DNA of 64,000 nt from the NCBI GenBank assembly GCA_025677815.1, contig JAIXMP010000018.1, positions 558,001 through 622,000 on the forward strand. Reading direction: 5' to 3'. Origin of the DNA: Phascolomyces articulosus (Eukaryota; Mucoromycota; Mucoromycetes; Mucorales; Lichtheimiaceae). The translations under genes were made by a program, and so were the position numbers. Shown here piece by piece: positions 36,132-50,300 of this stretch. The notes under the pieces were generated by a model. That model had not been told where the DNA came from. It ran no database searches and saw nothing but the letters and a program-made list of their open reading frames with translations. How positions within the stretch are numbered: position 1 is the first letter of the stretch; each line of letters begins with the position of its first letter.

Positions 36132-37835
36132 GATGTTATTAAAGAAGTTGCTGATAAAGTAAAAGTAAAGAAGAAGAAGAAAGGAAGAAATTAGTTGTTG
36201 CTCCCTTTTTATATGGACAATTGATGATGATTTAGAGTGTATCACTTTTCTATTTTATGGTTCAAAAGAGTACTCTTTATTTTTTAGAGTCCCTGCTTTT
36301 TTTTTTCTTCTCCTTCTTTCCAACTAAAAGGCACTCTTCTCCCCCCCTTTTTTCTCTCTTTTTCTTTAGTTTGTTGTTGTTGCTTTTGGCGCCCACTTGC
36401 TTATTATAATAATCCCATTTTTATGCACCTTATATTTTCTCTCTCTCTCTCTTTTTTTTTTTGGGGGGGGGAGTGTATTAAATAGTGATAAAAGAGAGGG
36501 AGAGAGAAGGAGGGGGGGATGTGATTCAAAAAGGCGTGTGAGCTTTTTTTTTTTTAAAAAAAAGTGATACAGGGTTGAAAGTGGGGGTCAACTAATAAAA
36601 AACTGATTATTCTGTTATATATGTTATGTGTGAGAAGAAGGTTTATACACACCCTCTGATGTATTTTTATCATCGCCGCTTGTAAATGTAGTTGAACGAT
36701 GCAATATGACACATAATACTTACTTTTCTTCTTTAATAGATAACATCTCCAAGTAAAAGATAAAGGTCATCCTCTCTCAAAAGCGGAGGCATAAATAATA
36801 ATGAAAGACAGAATTTTTAAAACACCCATGGCCCTTTCTATTATATTGGTGCCCTGACCAAAACTTGATCCAAGAAAGAAAAACAAAGTTGTTGCCCTGG
36901 AAACAAAATTAGCCTCTGAGAATGAATTTGTTTGCTATGGCAATCAAAAGGAAATGGCACTTGTAACCAAGCAACAGTATAACAATGTAGGTAATAAGCT
37001 AATCATTATTCCCATCGATCCATTCGTTCGTTTCCTCCTTGTCGTCGAATGTTAAAAATAAATTTGATAATTCAATTCCATAAATTAGTGTTTTTAATCC
37101 GACCATGTCCGAATAGGATATATAAAAGTAAAACCGTTTCCTGTTCAACCATCTCATCATATAATATAAACTTTGTTAAATTGAGATCGTCACCTTTTTT
37201 TTTTGACGGACAGAAATAATAATATATAACGCATTATTATTATTAGCTCAGCAATAAGCATGTGATAATTGGAATGGCTTAAAAGGCTTGTGCGTTACAT
37301 CCTTTTCAAGGTAAGAATAGGCGTGCTTAGACTAATTGTTGACGCTTATTCAACTCCTTTCTTTTTTAAAATGAAAAACGTTGTTTTAATATTATATAGA
37401 AAGGTTCATAGTCATAAAGTGCATCATATGATTTATTATACAAACTACTACTATCCACTACTACTAGTTGTATTTTAAAGTGAGTTCATATATTCATTCA
37501 TAGGAAACTATTTTAAAAAAGTAGATATTATATAAAAAAAGAAACGATAAAGTGACCACAGTATATATCAACTATAATAACTAACACTGAATTATGATGA
37601 GAAAAAAAGCACAGACCAAAAAAAAACACGGACACATGTATAAATCAAGTATTATAGTTGCTAAATTATTTGGCTTATAATATTTCATAAGCCAAAAGTT
37701 GGTTGTCAGCGGCGACTGAATCCCTTTTTTGCAGTTTACATATAAAAATAGGGTTCCTTTTACACTTGACATATTTTTTTTTCTTTCACTTTTTTACTTT
37801 TATTTATTTTTACTTTAACATTATATTCAAACACA
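36132..37835. other. Intergenic, divergent promoters
   Basis: Promoter region shared by the zinc-knuckle gene (minus) and the acyl-CoA synthetase gene (plus). It has strong pyrimidine and purine tracts (36297-36370, 36436-36530) with G8 and G7 runs and no credible gene. ORFs at 37269-37478 and 37581-37772 look like chance. Confidence 0.55.
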
Positions 37836-38320
37836 ATGACCATCAAGACTTATTCCATTGAAGTTGGAGCAGAAACGCAACCTAATGGAGGTCGCATTCG
37901 ACGTTCCATTCTTGCCGCAGACGGTGTCGTCCGAGTCCCTGCCAGCGATGTGCATACATTGTATGATGTTTTGGAACGTAGTGTCAAAAAATACCCCAAC
38001 CAAAAGGCTTTTGGTGCAAGAAGCATCGAAAAGATCATTGAAGAAGAAAAAGAGGTCGTCAAGATTGTTGATGGTGCCGAAAAAAAGGAAAAGAAAGTAT
38101 GGAAGTATTTTCAATTGTCTGGATATGATTATGTGACATACAAGGAGGCCGGTGAGCGTGCTCATGCTATTGGTGCCGGTTTTACCGCGCTTGGATTATC
38201 CGAAAAAGCAAAGGTTGAAATCTTTGCTCCTACTACGTAAGTTTTTGGATGGAAGATATATTTTCTTTTAAAAACGTTTGGTGTTTTGGATCCGTAACAT
38301 TTATCTCTCTCTCCCCCTCA

Positions 38321-38352
<32 letters not shown>

Positions 38353-40729
38353 ATCTAACACGAAAATGTAATACCATGATATAGTATGAATTGGTTATTG
38401 ACTGCCCATGGTCTTTTCACCCAAAACATGACCATTGTTACTGCTTATGAAACATTGGGTGAGGAAGGTTTATTACATTCCATGAATGAAGCTGAAGTCG
38501 AAGGCATTTTTACATCAGCTGAACTGTTGCCAGTCGTTGCAAAGGTCGCTCCTCAATGTCCGACATTAAAGCACGTGGTCTATCATGGTGAAGCCAAGGC
38601 CAATGCTTTGACGGGTTGTAAGACGGGTCAAGTTGAAAACGTTTTGTCCATTGATGAATTGATCAAATTGGGTCGAGAAAATCCTCGTGAACCTCGTAAA
38701 CCTGAACCTGAAGATCTTTGTTGTATCATGTATACTTCGGGTAGTACAGGTGCTCCTAAAGGTGTTTTATTATCTCACAAGAACATTGTCGCAGCAAGTG
38801 AGTTTATATATATTTCTTTTATGGGATTTGGAAAGATCAGGCAATGAGGATGACAAAGAAGAAACAATGGATTGAAAGGACTGGTGGTAGTAGTAGTATC
38901 GTATATATGCTTATTAAGTGTTTTCTGTGGATTCTATTCCTTGATTTCCTATAGTTGGAGGTGTTCATACTTTATTGGGTCATTTGATCACAAGCACTGA
39001 TAGTATTTTGGCTTATTTACCTTTGGCTCACGTTCTTGAATTTGTGGTTGAAAATACTTGTATGTTCTGGGGTATTACTCTTGGTTTTGCCAATGCGAGA
39101 ACGTTAACAGATGCTAGGTAAATAAAGCAAAAAAAAAAAAAATGGATGGAAGAGAAGGAAGACATGTCACATTTTTTACTAATGGAACGCCATTTGTTGG
39201 GACAAACAACCCCGTTTAGTGTACGTAACTGTAAGGGTGATATTAAGGAATTCAAGCCAAGTAAGTTTATTAATTCATATTGACCTATCTTATTTAATAT
39301 CCACTTTATTGGATCACTTTCCTATACTTTCTTCTCGCTTGTTGTTGTAAATATGCTTATATATCTTTTATGATGACCCATTGTTTTTAGCCCTCTTGAC
39401 TGGTGTACCCCAAGTATGGGAATCCATCCGAAAGGGTATTTTATCCAAATTAAAGGAAACTTCCCCTCAAGCCCAAAAAGTATTTTATCGTGCATTTGCT
39501 ACCAAGGCATGGTTAATGGAACGTCGATTACCTACAGGATTCATTGACAAGACTGTCTTTGCCAAGATTCGTGAACAAGTGGGTGGTCGTTTGAAACTGG
39601 CTTTGTCGGGTGGTGCTCCTATTTCTATGGAAACTCAAAAGTTTTTATCCGTTACTGTCTGTCCTATTCTTGGTGGTTATGGTATGACTGAAAGTTGTGG
39701 GTAAGTTATTATTTTTGTTTACAGAATAAAAACAAACAGTCAACTTATCCTTGCGTTCTATTTGTTTGGATGGATTGTTTACTGTTGTATAAAACAAAAA
39801 ATTCCCAATGATTAACATGAAACAATTTGATTTTTAGTATGTGTTGCATTATGACACCTGAACAATTTGGTTTTGGTCATGTTGGATCTCCTGTTCCTTG
39901 CGATGAAATTAAATTGGTGGATGTTCCTGATGCTGGTTATTTGTCTTCCAATGACCCACCTGCTGGTGAAGTTTGGGTAAACATATTCTCATTTGACACA
40001 CACATAGTGTATACTGCTTTCTTATACTCACTATGGATGGCATTATTTTATTCTAGGTTCGAGGTCCATCCGTTACTAAAGGCTACTTTAAACGCGATGA
40101 CTTGACCAAAGAAACCATTACTGAAGATGGCTGGCTTATGACCGGTGATATTGCTCAATGGAATGTCAATGGTACACTTTCTATTGTGGATCGTAAAAAG
40201 AATCTTGTAAAATTATCCAATGGTGAATACATTGCTTTGGAAAAATTGGAATCCACTTACAAGAGTTGTTTGTACGTGAACAATATTTGTGTTTATGCCG
40301 ATCCTTTACGTCCACGCGCTGTAGCTCTTGTGGTCCCTGTGGATAGTGCCGTACGCAAATTGGGTGCTGAATTGGGTATTGAATCTAAGGAAATGGCCGT
40401 CCTTTGCGCTAATGATCAAGTGAAAAAGACCGTTCTCAAGGCCTTGTTGGCTCAAGGCAAGGAAGCCGGCCTTAAGCCAGCAGAAATGTTGTTTGATATT
40501 TATTTATGTAATGAAGAATGGTCTGTGGATAATGGTCTCTTGACAGCAGCACAAAAATTGAAGCGTTCTGATATTAACAAGGAGTATAAGGAACAGTTGG
40601 ATACCATGTAAGTAATATATATATATATATATTATAAACATGTGCAGATGATACTTTTGACAGGATTACATGAAAAACTAATCTTCTATTGTATTTCTAT
40701 TTTCTAGGAACGCTGCCCAAAAGAGTTAA
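37836..40729 (+). CDS. Long-chain acyl-CoA synthetase (Faa1/Faa4-like)
   Basis: Eight exons (37836-38236, 38385-38797, 38955-39117, 39220-39260, 39391-39700, 39838-39976, 40057-40607, 40708-40729) join in frame to 679 residues, near yeast Faa1/Faa4 (about 700). The AMP-binding P-loop [11 protein letters not shown] is at about 250-260. Then come [28 protein letters not shown], the adenine motif [22 protein letters not shown] and the fatty-acid motif around [21 protein letters not shown]. The enzyme activates fatty acids to acyl-CoA with ATP for lipid synthesis, import and beta-oxidation. No membrane segment or clear PTS1 (ends AAQKS). Exon 4 is only 41 nt and the last only 22 nt, so automatic models may lose them. 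Confidence 0.95.
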
Positions 40730-43050
40730 ATTCTCTCTCATCCACACACTCCACCATTTTGTAAAACACATTTTATTTCTTTGATATCTATATATACCAC
40801 ACAAACAACACATCATGCATCACAATCAATGTTACCTTCTTAGTAATTCCATTTTTTGTCCTTTTTCTCCTCGAATTTATTAGTAACAGTATTTATGTAT
40901 AAGAGGAGAATAATTAATCTCTATTCCTTATTTTCTTTTTTGAAAATCCCATCATTTTTAGTTCTATAGTAATAAATAAATAAAAAAAATCGCATTTTTC
41001 TTTCAAAATCAACTTGATTAGATAGTATATATTCATCCACATGAGACATCTTATTTATAAAATTTTTAAAAGGAAGCCGTTCCAACAAAAAGTTGGATGT
41101 TGAAGAATCTTAAGATCCATTACGATATAAAAATTATAATACACATTCTTTCTTCGCCATGCTTTAATATATTTGTATATATGACCATCTAAACAACCAT
41201 CTATTTTTCCTTTGTTACCCCATGGGCAAAGCTTATTAAGAGATAATTAATGTACTGCAACATTACTGGTTATTTCATTTGTTTTTCGTTTTCTAACATT
41301 GACAAGATTGAAAGTAGAATTCTGAAAAGTGTCGCGTGCTCTTTTTTTTTTTTTTTGCTTTGTACCTAGTAGAAAGGTTGGGTAAGCGTATATTTGCTGT
41401 GAAAAACATCACTGAAAGAAGCAACAACAGTCATTTTATGATCCGCTCTTCCTCATGCCTTGCAAACAAAAATAGGATATGATGCAGATGGTGTGAGCAG
41501 TCCTTGATGGCGAGTTTATGTCATTCAAACGAGTCAATAAAATTATTTTGGATGTAAATCCAAATAGTAGTTGCAATAAGAATCAAAACTACATTGAACT
41601 CTATATGAATTTCAATGTATATGTAGTAACAACTCTGTATACAACGCAGGAAATCATCCACTATACTAAAGCTCTATTGGGTATAAACCACAGTACATAG
41701 TTTTCAGGAAATAAGTTTTTTTTTGTTGCATACATTATAAAACAAACCTTAATTCTTCATGTTTTAATAATACCATAAGCGTAATAACAAAAACTGCTTG
41801 CGTGAAACATTAGAAAAAAGATAATACCCTATAGCTTTAACTAGTGGATCAAAAAACTATTCAATGAGTATATGATATATATATTACGGGTTGTTTTTCA
41901 AGTATAATGAATCATTATAGATAGGAGTTCTTAGTCATTTAATTAATAATTCATCACTATAATAAAATAATAACAATAGCAATTAAGAAACATGGCTAAT
42001 TCTAAGGAATGGACGCTAATAACTGGATTGAGTATATTAATTTTTCTTGGTAAAACGCTTTTTTGATCTAGTAGAGACTGGTACCAATATATAAATAAAA
42101 TAATAATAGAATAAAAACTAAACTGCTATACTCCTTCTCCATCCTATATAAATAATAAATGATACCTGTCAAAATGAATTTGGCGTATCGGATTTATAAA
42201 TATTAGGTATGTTTCAGTCTTTATATTAATTAATAATAATAATGAAAAAGCATAATAAAGATACAACGTAAATAGACGTTTTACTCCTCTCCCCCACGCG
42301 AAGTCGGGTGTGGCACTCGTGGTACCATTGTATATACAAAACTCAGTGGTTAGTGGCGGTTATCAAAAAAAATATATATAATAAAAGCGGGATTTGCGTC
42401 CGATGGCACGCCCTCCGAAAGTTGTTGCAAAGTAATAAAATGGGAAGATGATGGTCTCTTCTTGAAAGCTGTAAACTTTATTGTTGGGGCCTGGGCAAAT
42501 GCTGAAATTCGAATAAACTCTTACTGAAATGACCGCGTGATATTATTTATTATAGTAGTTAAAATCAAAAAACGAACAAAGAAGGAATGAAATTGAACAA
42601 ATAGTAATATATATCTGCATAAAGAAGATTATTATTATATTTAAAAAATAAGATAACATCACTTTTGTCAAGTGCTGTTTTCATACGATAAACTGTTATA
42701 GGTTATAATTGAATGACAATAATAAAACATTTGGAACTCTTATAAATCTTATATTACATCGTTTAAAACTTTAAATCCCAACTTGACGAGTTTAACCAAA
42801 GGTGGAAACACTGAGTAGTCAGTTATACAAAGTAATTAGTTGTGTCACTTACCACATCAACGCTTTCCGCAAAAGAAATAAACAAAAGAATCCATTTCAT
42901 ATGAAACTTTTTCCTTTTATTTCTTCTTTTCTCCCCCAAGAAATTTATTATTTCTTCTTTCTTCTTTCTTTCTCTTTTCTTTCATTAAAAAAAGTAACAA
43001 CCTCACCCTTTCCTTTCCTTTTTTCTTTTTCAAATATAAAAGCGAGAACG
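40730..43050. other. Intergenic region, acyl-CoA synthetase to Kre9-like gene
   Basis: Very A/T-rich, 2.3 kb, no credible gene. A GC-richer island near 42288-42360 (CCCCCACGCGAAGTCGGG...) could be a repeat remnant. A 60-codon ORF at 41518-41700 looks like chance. Pyrimidine-rich 42900-43040 is the leader of the next gene. Confidence 0.5.
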
Positions 43051-44172
43051 ATGCGGATTCCATTATCAGCATCCTTATTGTTATTATTACCAACATCAGT
43101 CCTATGTTTAACGATTCAACGACCTTTACCCAATACATTACATGCTGCAGGTTTAAATTTACCTGTATCATGGACGATTGAACCTGGAGAAAATATTACT
43201 GCACTCAAAGTCATGCTTGCACAACCAGAAGATACGATCGTTGCAACACTAGCCGAAAATGTCGATGCCACCAAAGGATCTCAAGGGATTCAAATTCCTA
43301 AAGGTACAGTGACGGGTGGTAATTATTTCGTTGTATTGGAAGGAAATAATAACCCATCTTCACGAGCAACACGCGGTCCATTTAATGTCATCTTTGGTGC
43401 AGCTAGTAGTTCAGTCGCTCCTCCTCCTTCTTCTTCAGCATCGGCTAGTTCTTCTACCTCAATTTCAGCAACCTCTAGTGGTAGTAGTTCAGCATCCTCC
43501 TCTACTTCTACATCATCCAAATCATCTTCCGATGATGATAGTTCTCCTACTTCTACATCCGATGAATCTCAAGAAACAACAGACGGTGCTGCAAGTAGCG
43601 AATTAAATGGTGGTCAAGTGGCTGGTATCGTTGTGGGTGTCGTTGGTGCATTATTGGTGGTAAATTATTATTATTTATATTAATTTCACTGGATGCGGCA
43701 ATATATCGAATCAGTACAAAAAAAATGTCAAGTCAGATATATATAATTTATTAAATCATTTATTCAATTATTTTAGGCTGGTATGGCTGCATTCTTTGTT
43801 TTTGTACGAAGACGAAGGAGAAATGCTAACCAAGGTCCTGGTGATGGAGCAGATAATGCAAACTATTATAATGAATCCAATGGCAATAGTGGTTATGTTA
43901 TTGATGCACCACAACCACGTTATGGACCACCACCACCTACAAGTGGATATCGTAATATGAGCGAACCATACAGCGAGCCTTATAATACCATGGGTGTAGG
44001 TATGGCTGCTGGTGGCGCTGTTGCTGCTGGTGTTTCACCTTATAGTGATCCTTATAACAACGCCAGCAAGACCTATCAACCCTCTGAAGCTGTGGCAACG
44101 GCTGGATCTTATACCATGCCACCTTCAACACCTACCACTGCAACAACCGATAAACCTCATTCTGCCATGTAA
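43051..44172 (+). CDS. Kre9/Knh1-like, Ser-rich single-pass cell-surface protein
   Basis: Two exons (43051-43659, 43777-44172) give 334 residues. A signal peptide (MRIPLSASLLLLLPTSVLCL) leads to a Kre9/Knh1 N-terminal Ig-like domain (about 20-120: LPVSWTIEPGENITALKVML ... GNYFVVLEG). A Ser/Thr-rich stalk (about 125-180) should be O-mannosylated. A glycine/valine-rich membrane segment (GIVVGVVGALLV-AGMAAFFVFV, about 190-213) is joined by the splice and followed by RRRRR. The cytosolic tail (about 120 residues) is rich in Tyr, Pro and Ala. Family members act on or sit near beta-1,6-glucan; many are GPI-anchored, but this one has a true membrane anchor and tail, like wall sensors (Wsc/Mid2). An upstream in-frame Met (42802) would put the signal peptide internally, so it was not chosen. 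Confidence 0.87.
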
Positions 44173-44653
44173 AAAGCAAAAAATATACAACAGAACAAGA
44201 GCGCACATTCATAATATTATTTTATATACTTTATTATACTACTACCTATTTTATCATTATCGTTATTATTATATTCTATTATTAACTTACTTTTACTCCT
44301 TAACTTCATAACAGCAAGCAGCAACATGTTTTTTTTACTATACTTCCTATCATTTTCATTCATTTGCTTCGATTGATTATATAAAACTCATTCCAACAAA
44401 ACAATAATATATAATACTATAATAGTGTTTTTTATTATGTATTGTTATATACATATAAAAATATATATGTATATAAATATATAAATATGTTACAAAATTG
44501 GATGCAGAAAGGAGAATGAATAGAAGAATGATCTATCTATGATACAATCGTAATTTTTTTGTACAACAAATCGTGTGTTGTGAGAAAAGGGAAAGGGAGG
44601 GGGTATAAAGATATACGTTTTGTGTGAGAGGGAGGATGATGGATTTCTTGTTT
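44173..44653. other. Convergent 3' region
   Basis: 3' UTRs of the Kre9-like gene and the amino-acid permease gene. A/T-rich, TA-rich near 44456-44490, with no other feature. Confidence 0.5.
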
Positions 44654-46406
44654 TTAATAAGCCGATGAAGTATGAAAATCGCGAACAAGTGCCTTAATAG
44701 CATCAATGGTGCCAAAGATACAACCGACAATACCCAAAAATATGGTCAATGCACAAAATGCCAATTCATAATATTTCTTGTTACGCCAACCAGTCAATCG
44801 TAAGTAACAAAGAATAGGCAATAAAAATACCAAACCGCAATTGGCCAGGGCACCTATTAAACTCATGAAATCCGAGAAAAACGGGACCTACAAGAACAAA
44901 AAAAAAAAAAAAAAACGTCATTAAACTTAGATTTTTATTTGCCATGTGCTTTTATATAACTTTACGATGGTGGGATAGTTTTTTCATTTTTTTTGGATCA
45001 AATCATCTATCCTATCCCAATAGTACAAAATAATACTTACAAATACAGCAAGAACAACCAAAATGACCATGGTCACTGTTCGAATAGCAGCACGAGCTAA
45101 CCAAGCACCCCATACACCTAAACGTTGTTCATCCGCTCTGGAGAATAGTTCAAATTCAAGTGAAAAGGATGTTGTGAAAATAGGAATAGCTAAAATTACG
45201 TGGATTGTCATAACAATAGTTGCTACTGTACGACCTACACCTAATGGTAACGAATCATAAATGGGGGATTGGGTATCTCGACCATATGCATAATAACCTG
45301 GGATAGCTGTCATGAAGTAAAGTAATGTGCAAGTACTTAAGCCAGCTGTCACGGCCCATTTCCATTGTTGAGGTTTACGTAATGCGTGCTCGACATCTAT
45401 TTTCGTTTTATGTATTATATAGGATTACATCATAGAAATTGATATAAAGAAACGTAGGTGAGGTTAGTAAAAAAAAACAAAAAAAAAACCAAGAAGTATG
45501 TATAAATAAACAATAAAACCTTCTTTCAATTTAAATTAACCTCCTTAAATTAAATACATACGTGGATATGTATTATTGCCACCGAATGAAAATGCAATGG
45601 TAGATAAGGCAGTTGGAAAACCTGCCCAAATCACACCATCATGAATCACATTTCGTTCTGGATGTTGATGATGATCGATAGGTGCCTGTATCACAACTAC
45701 AAATACAGCAATCATGGTACAAATAGCACCTGCTGCACTTGTCAATGTTACTTCACGTAAAGTCTTTTGAACTAATGAAGGAATCAATAAAAAGACACCC
45801 ACAATAATGGTCCAAATAGGTTGTGTTAATGCTGCCGACTAAAAATAAATATTGAATATCAAAAGTTAGTCAAATGCTTTTATATTGTTATTCCAGAATG
45901 AGAGATATGTTTACCGTATTTTGTAATAATTGATGCATATTACCACCTGCCAAGACCAGGTACAACGCGGGACAACCAAACAAATTCAAAAAATGTAATA
46001 TGGAAGCAATGATATAACCGATTTTACCAAAAGCAGCAGTACCAATGGCTTTATAATCAGGTAAGCGTTTCCCAGGTTGATAATAAAGACATCGAATCAA
46101 GACAATACCACTATAGACGGCCATACCATACGCTAATAACAAAATCAAGATACCCAACCACCCACCTTCAGCGAAAGCGCGTGGTAAACCCAGCGTACCC
46201 GTACCAGCAACAACACAAACAACATTAAAATAGGCTGTCAAGACACTACCCTTGCCGTGACCAAATTCATTCACTTGACTTTCATGGCTAGGCGATTCTT
46301 CAATGGTGACATCTGGATAAGCCTCTTGTTCTTTTTTACTATCCGGCGTGGGAACGGATTCTGGGATCGGCAACCTTGACGTTTTTTCCGGTTCACTTTG
46401 TTGCAT
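44654..46406 (-). CDS. Amino-acid/auxin-permease-family transporter (Aa_trans, AVT-like)
   Basis: Four exons on the minus strand (46406-45915, 45838-45562, 45396-45041, 44887-44654) give 452 residues with about 11 membrane segments. A hydrophilic N-terminus rich in Glu, Pro and Ser (about 50 residues) precedes GKGSVLTAYFNVVCVVAGTG TLGLPRA, the signature first helix of the AAAP family (PF01490). Other hallmarks are AFSFGGNNTYPHVEHALRKP, with the HVE motif completed by splicing, and a C-terminal GALANCGLVFLLPILCYLRL. It is probably a proton- or exchange-driven amino-acid carrier of the vacuole or plasma membrane; substrate cannot be told. Members of this family often occur as multicopy paralogues in Mucoromycota. 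Confidence 0.92.
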
Positions 46407-47330
46407 CTTTTTATTTTCAATTGTATGTTAGGTGATTTATGGGATTTTGCGCGGATCAATTTAAAGCAGAGATAAAAGATGTATAGTAAGAATATGTATG
46501 TGTGTTATGCCCGTGAGAAAAAGAGAGGAAAATAAAAAAGAAATAGGAAAAAGAACCGGGATTGGATTATATGAAAAGAGGACAATAGTGTGTGAGTTGT
46601 GTGTCTAGTTCAATGAACAAAGAGAGAAGGAAAAAAAATAGACAAAGAGAGAGAAAGGGATAAAATGGATGTAAATATGAAGGCCGCGGGGATTTTTTTA
46701 TATTCACTTATGCAAACACAAGGTGTCAGTTAGAAGCAGCCACTTTTTTTTTGAACTTCTTTAATGTATCATCCATCCCATTTTATATAAACTGGATTTT
46801 TACTTGATTTTGGAAAAAAAAAGTAACCTTTATTACTGCTGTGTTATATTTCATCGTGCATATTTGTTACTAAGAATACAAAAATAATAATAAAAAGAAG
46901 CTTTTACGCGCGGTATATAGTTTGCAAAAAAAAAAAAGTATCAGTGAACTTGCAGCAATGGATACGAATGATTAACGTGCATTTTTTATCGTTTCTCCCC
47001 CAACCCCATTATAAAATCATAACTCTCTGAAAAAAGTAAACACAATAATATAGGGTCTAGTCAACCACCTATTTTTTTTTTGGCTTATTAGCTAGTTCTT
47101 ATTCCAATCAAAGAATGTTCCGTATATTATATATATATTTATCTTTATACTTCCTAGAAGTTCAACTCCACAGCCAAACATACAGCGAGAAATGCTACAA
47201 ATGGAGTATATACATGTATAATAATCAAATATGATGAATCTGTTGATTTTTATTTCAAAAAAATAAGGGTTTTTATCTACTTTTTGTTTTCTTCTCGTTT
47301 CTTTATCAGTATATCACTAAAACAAATATT
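46407..47330. other. Intergenic, divergent
   Basis: Promoter of the permease gene (minus) and upstream flank of the decayed subtilase. Purine-rich near the permease start, A/T-rich beyond; no coding region. Confidence 0.5.
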
Positions 47331-50300
47331 ATGGTAGTAACAAATAAGTTTCTCCTTATTTGTTGTTACTCATTGATCCCACTATTAATCATATTATTAA
47401 TAGTATCAGCAACAAAAGTAGATGCACGTCGTTATACTGTTTAACTGCAGGCGGCTGCAGGTAATCTTGAAGCAGTCCAGGCTGAACAAGATGCCCTTTT
47501 TGGAGCAATTGCATCAAGCCAATTTGGTTTTTTCAGTCCGGTTTCAGTATGCACATGCACTCAATGCCCTTTCCATTAAAATACCAGATAATAGCAATGG
47601 TGAGGATAATCAAAACACGAATGTTTCATCATCATCACTAGGAGCATCACCATTATTACAAGATGTACTTGAACAACAAAATCTCCTTACCAGACAACCT
47701 TTAGTACGACAGTATTGCCTGGAAAACGATATCCGAGACCCCAGTTTTTACGTGAAGAGGGGGAGGAATATGAAAAAAGAACTCTAAACTTTTCAGAGGC
47801 ACATGTAATGACAGGGGTTCAGAACGTAACGTGGACAGACAAAGGGATCAAATTAGCTATCCTGGATACGGGTATGGATTTGACACATCCTGTATTAGGT
47901 GGTTGTTTTGGTGTATGTACTAAGAATCAAAACTGAGTCTCGTCTCTGTGTCAACTTTTCTATTTTTCTTAATCACCCGATCGTTTATTTCATTTTTTTT
48001 TTACAGAATGGGTTAGAATAATGCATGGTTATGGTATAGAGGGTGATCATGATGGAGGTAAACGTTGATAATGATTTCCTTTTTTGTTTGTTTTCTCTAT
48101 TATTTATAAATAAATGATAAATGGATACCTGGTTTATGTAATCTTTTATGTACTGTGCATATTATTTATTAGAGGGTGGTAGTGGTGACCCTGTACCTGA
48201 TCTTGATCCAATGTAAAGTTTCATTATCCTAATTGTTGGGAAAGGCTGTTGTATAAGAAGTCAGAAATTCATTTTTTAAAAACAAACAAAATGTTTCATT
48301 TGTTTGTTCTTCAGGGCGTCTGTGACGGTCATGGTACACACGTGGCAGATATAATTGCTGCAACATCTGGTGATGATCAGGTAAAAGTAATAGAAAAAAA
48401 TATGTACATATTTATTTATTCGATGGAGTCAAAATCCATGTAATGTATAATCACACTTGCATTAAATTTTTAACTACTAATAAGCTATTTGTAGGTGTAT
48501 CCCCCGAATCGAGCTGGACTTATGGGTAAAGAAGTTATAAAAAAGAAATTTTTATCCGTTTTTGGTATAAAGAATAATAATATGCATATTTTTATATTAT
48601 CTAATTAAATAATGTACGTATCATTTTATATCATAGAATATTTGGGTACTGATGATGACATTATTTTAGAAGCTGCGTAAGTAAATAAGGAATAGTGACA
48701 ATAATATCTGTATGTTACATATTCTCTTCTAATTATCATTTTAATACAATTTAAATTAAATTTAAAGAGAGCTAGCAACCCATAGGGTCAGATGCTATAA
48801 ATTTTTCACTTGGTGGAGACAATAGTTCTTGTCAAAAGGTTTGTAATAATATTCTTCTTAAATCTATATTATTATATTAATGGTAACATTGATATATAGG
48901 GCTGGCGGTGGCGCTATCTAGTACAAGAGATCTTGGTATTATGGTAGTGGTTCACAAGGCAACGAAGGTCGCGATGGTATTGCACAGACCCCCATCACAT
49001 ACCATCAGCCGGCATGTCATGGCTGCTGCAACCGTTGATAATAAAGTCAAATTAGTCCAGGGTTTTAAAGTCATCAATAATGATCAAGAAGCATCCATTG
49101 GTAGTTGAAAACGATAGCGATAGTCAAAAAAAATACGTAATAACTGAATGTTTTTAATAACAAGGTTTATATTTTCCTTTCTCTTTTTTATATTAATCAG
49201 AATATCAATTATCAGATGATAGTTTATTAAATCCATTTCCAGATCATGCTCGTTTCATATTACCAACTGTACGCACTAGGCCTTATTAAAAAGAACAGTC
49301 ACTGTAGGCATGCCAACAGCCGTATCAATAATCGTTTAAGGAAAGAAGTAACAATACTGTTGTCTTGAAAAAACGTGGTGGCTGCAGTATTGTTGATAAG
49401 GCACTGAATATTCTGAATGCTGGAGCAGCAGGCATGTTAGTATATAAAGAGACTTTTACCGGGGATCATATTAATGAACCCCCTATTTCTGTTGGATTTA
49501 AATCAAGAATTCAAATTCCCACTGGATCTATTGAAAGTGGTATTTTAACTTTATTTAAAGACTGTATGAAAAAACAAGTTTTCCACATAGGGACTAGATG
49601 CTGAAAAACAAAGAGATCTTGATAATATATACTACTTACATCACGGATTGTTTGTAAAATTACTGTTGTCTGTTGCATGACAGAAATCTAAAAAAAGCAA
49701 ATGTCACGTTTTTTCCCTATCCAATTAGTTACATCTAAAGCCTGATTTGGCTGTAGTAGGTGGAAATATTTATTCCACTTTTCCTATGAGTTCAGGTATA
49801 TCGTCTTTTTTTTATTTTCTTTAAATCCTTCTAATTATTATATAAATAGATGTCATTAATTATGTATATAAAAAAGAAAAAGAAAAAAAAATTATAATTA
49901 TTGGGTCATCCTAACACAAAAATGATATATTGGGAAATATAAAACGATGAGTGGAACAAGTACGGCAATTGTATGTGTTAACCCTTTTTGGGAAGAAAAA
50001 AATAGACCATGGAGTAAAGAAAGATGATGATGATGAGAAGGAATATTTGTGCTTGGGATAAAACTGAATTTCCACTTTTATATTGTGGATGGTTAGCCTT
50101 ACTTGTCAGGTAGTATAGCATTATACATGCAAGCAACTGGATCACCCTCCCCGGGCCAAATTTTTCAAGTGCTACTTAATCATGCACAACCTGTGGTAAC
50201 CTATCATAATCAAAATCAATTAGAATCGCCTATTAAATAAGGTATTGGAATTGTTCAGATAAAATATGAAGTTTATTTATTAGAATTTAATATATATATG

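Noticed and set aside
42802..43050. Upstream in-frame start for the Kre9-like protein
   Set aside because: Would bury the signal peptide 83 residues inside; the ATG at 43051 is the biologically sensible start.
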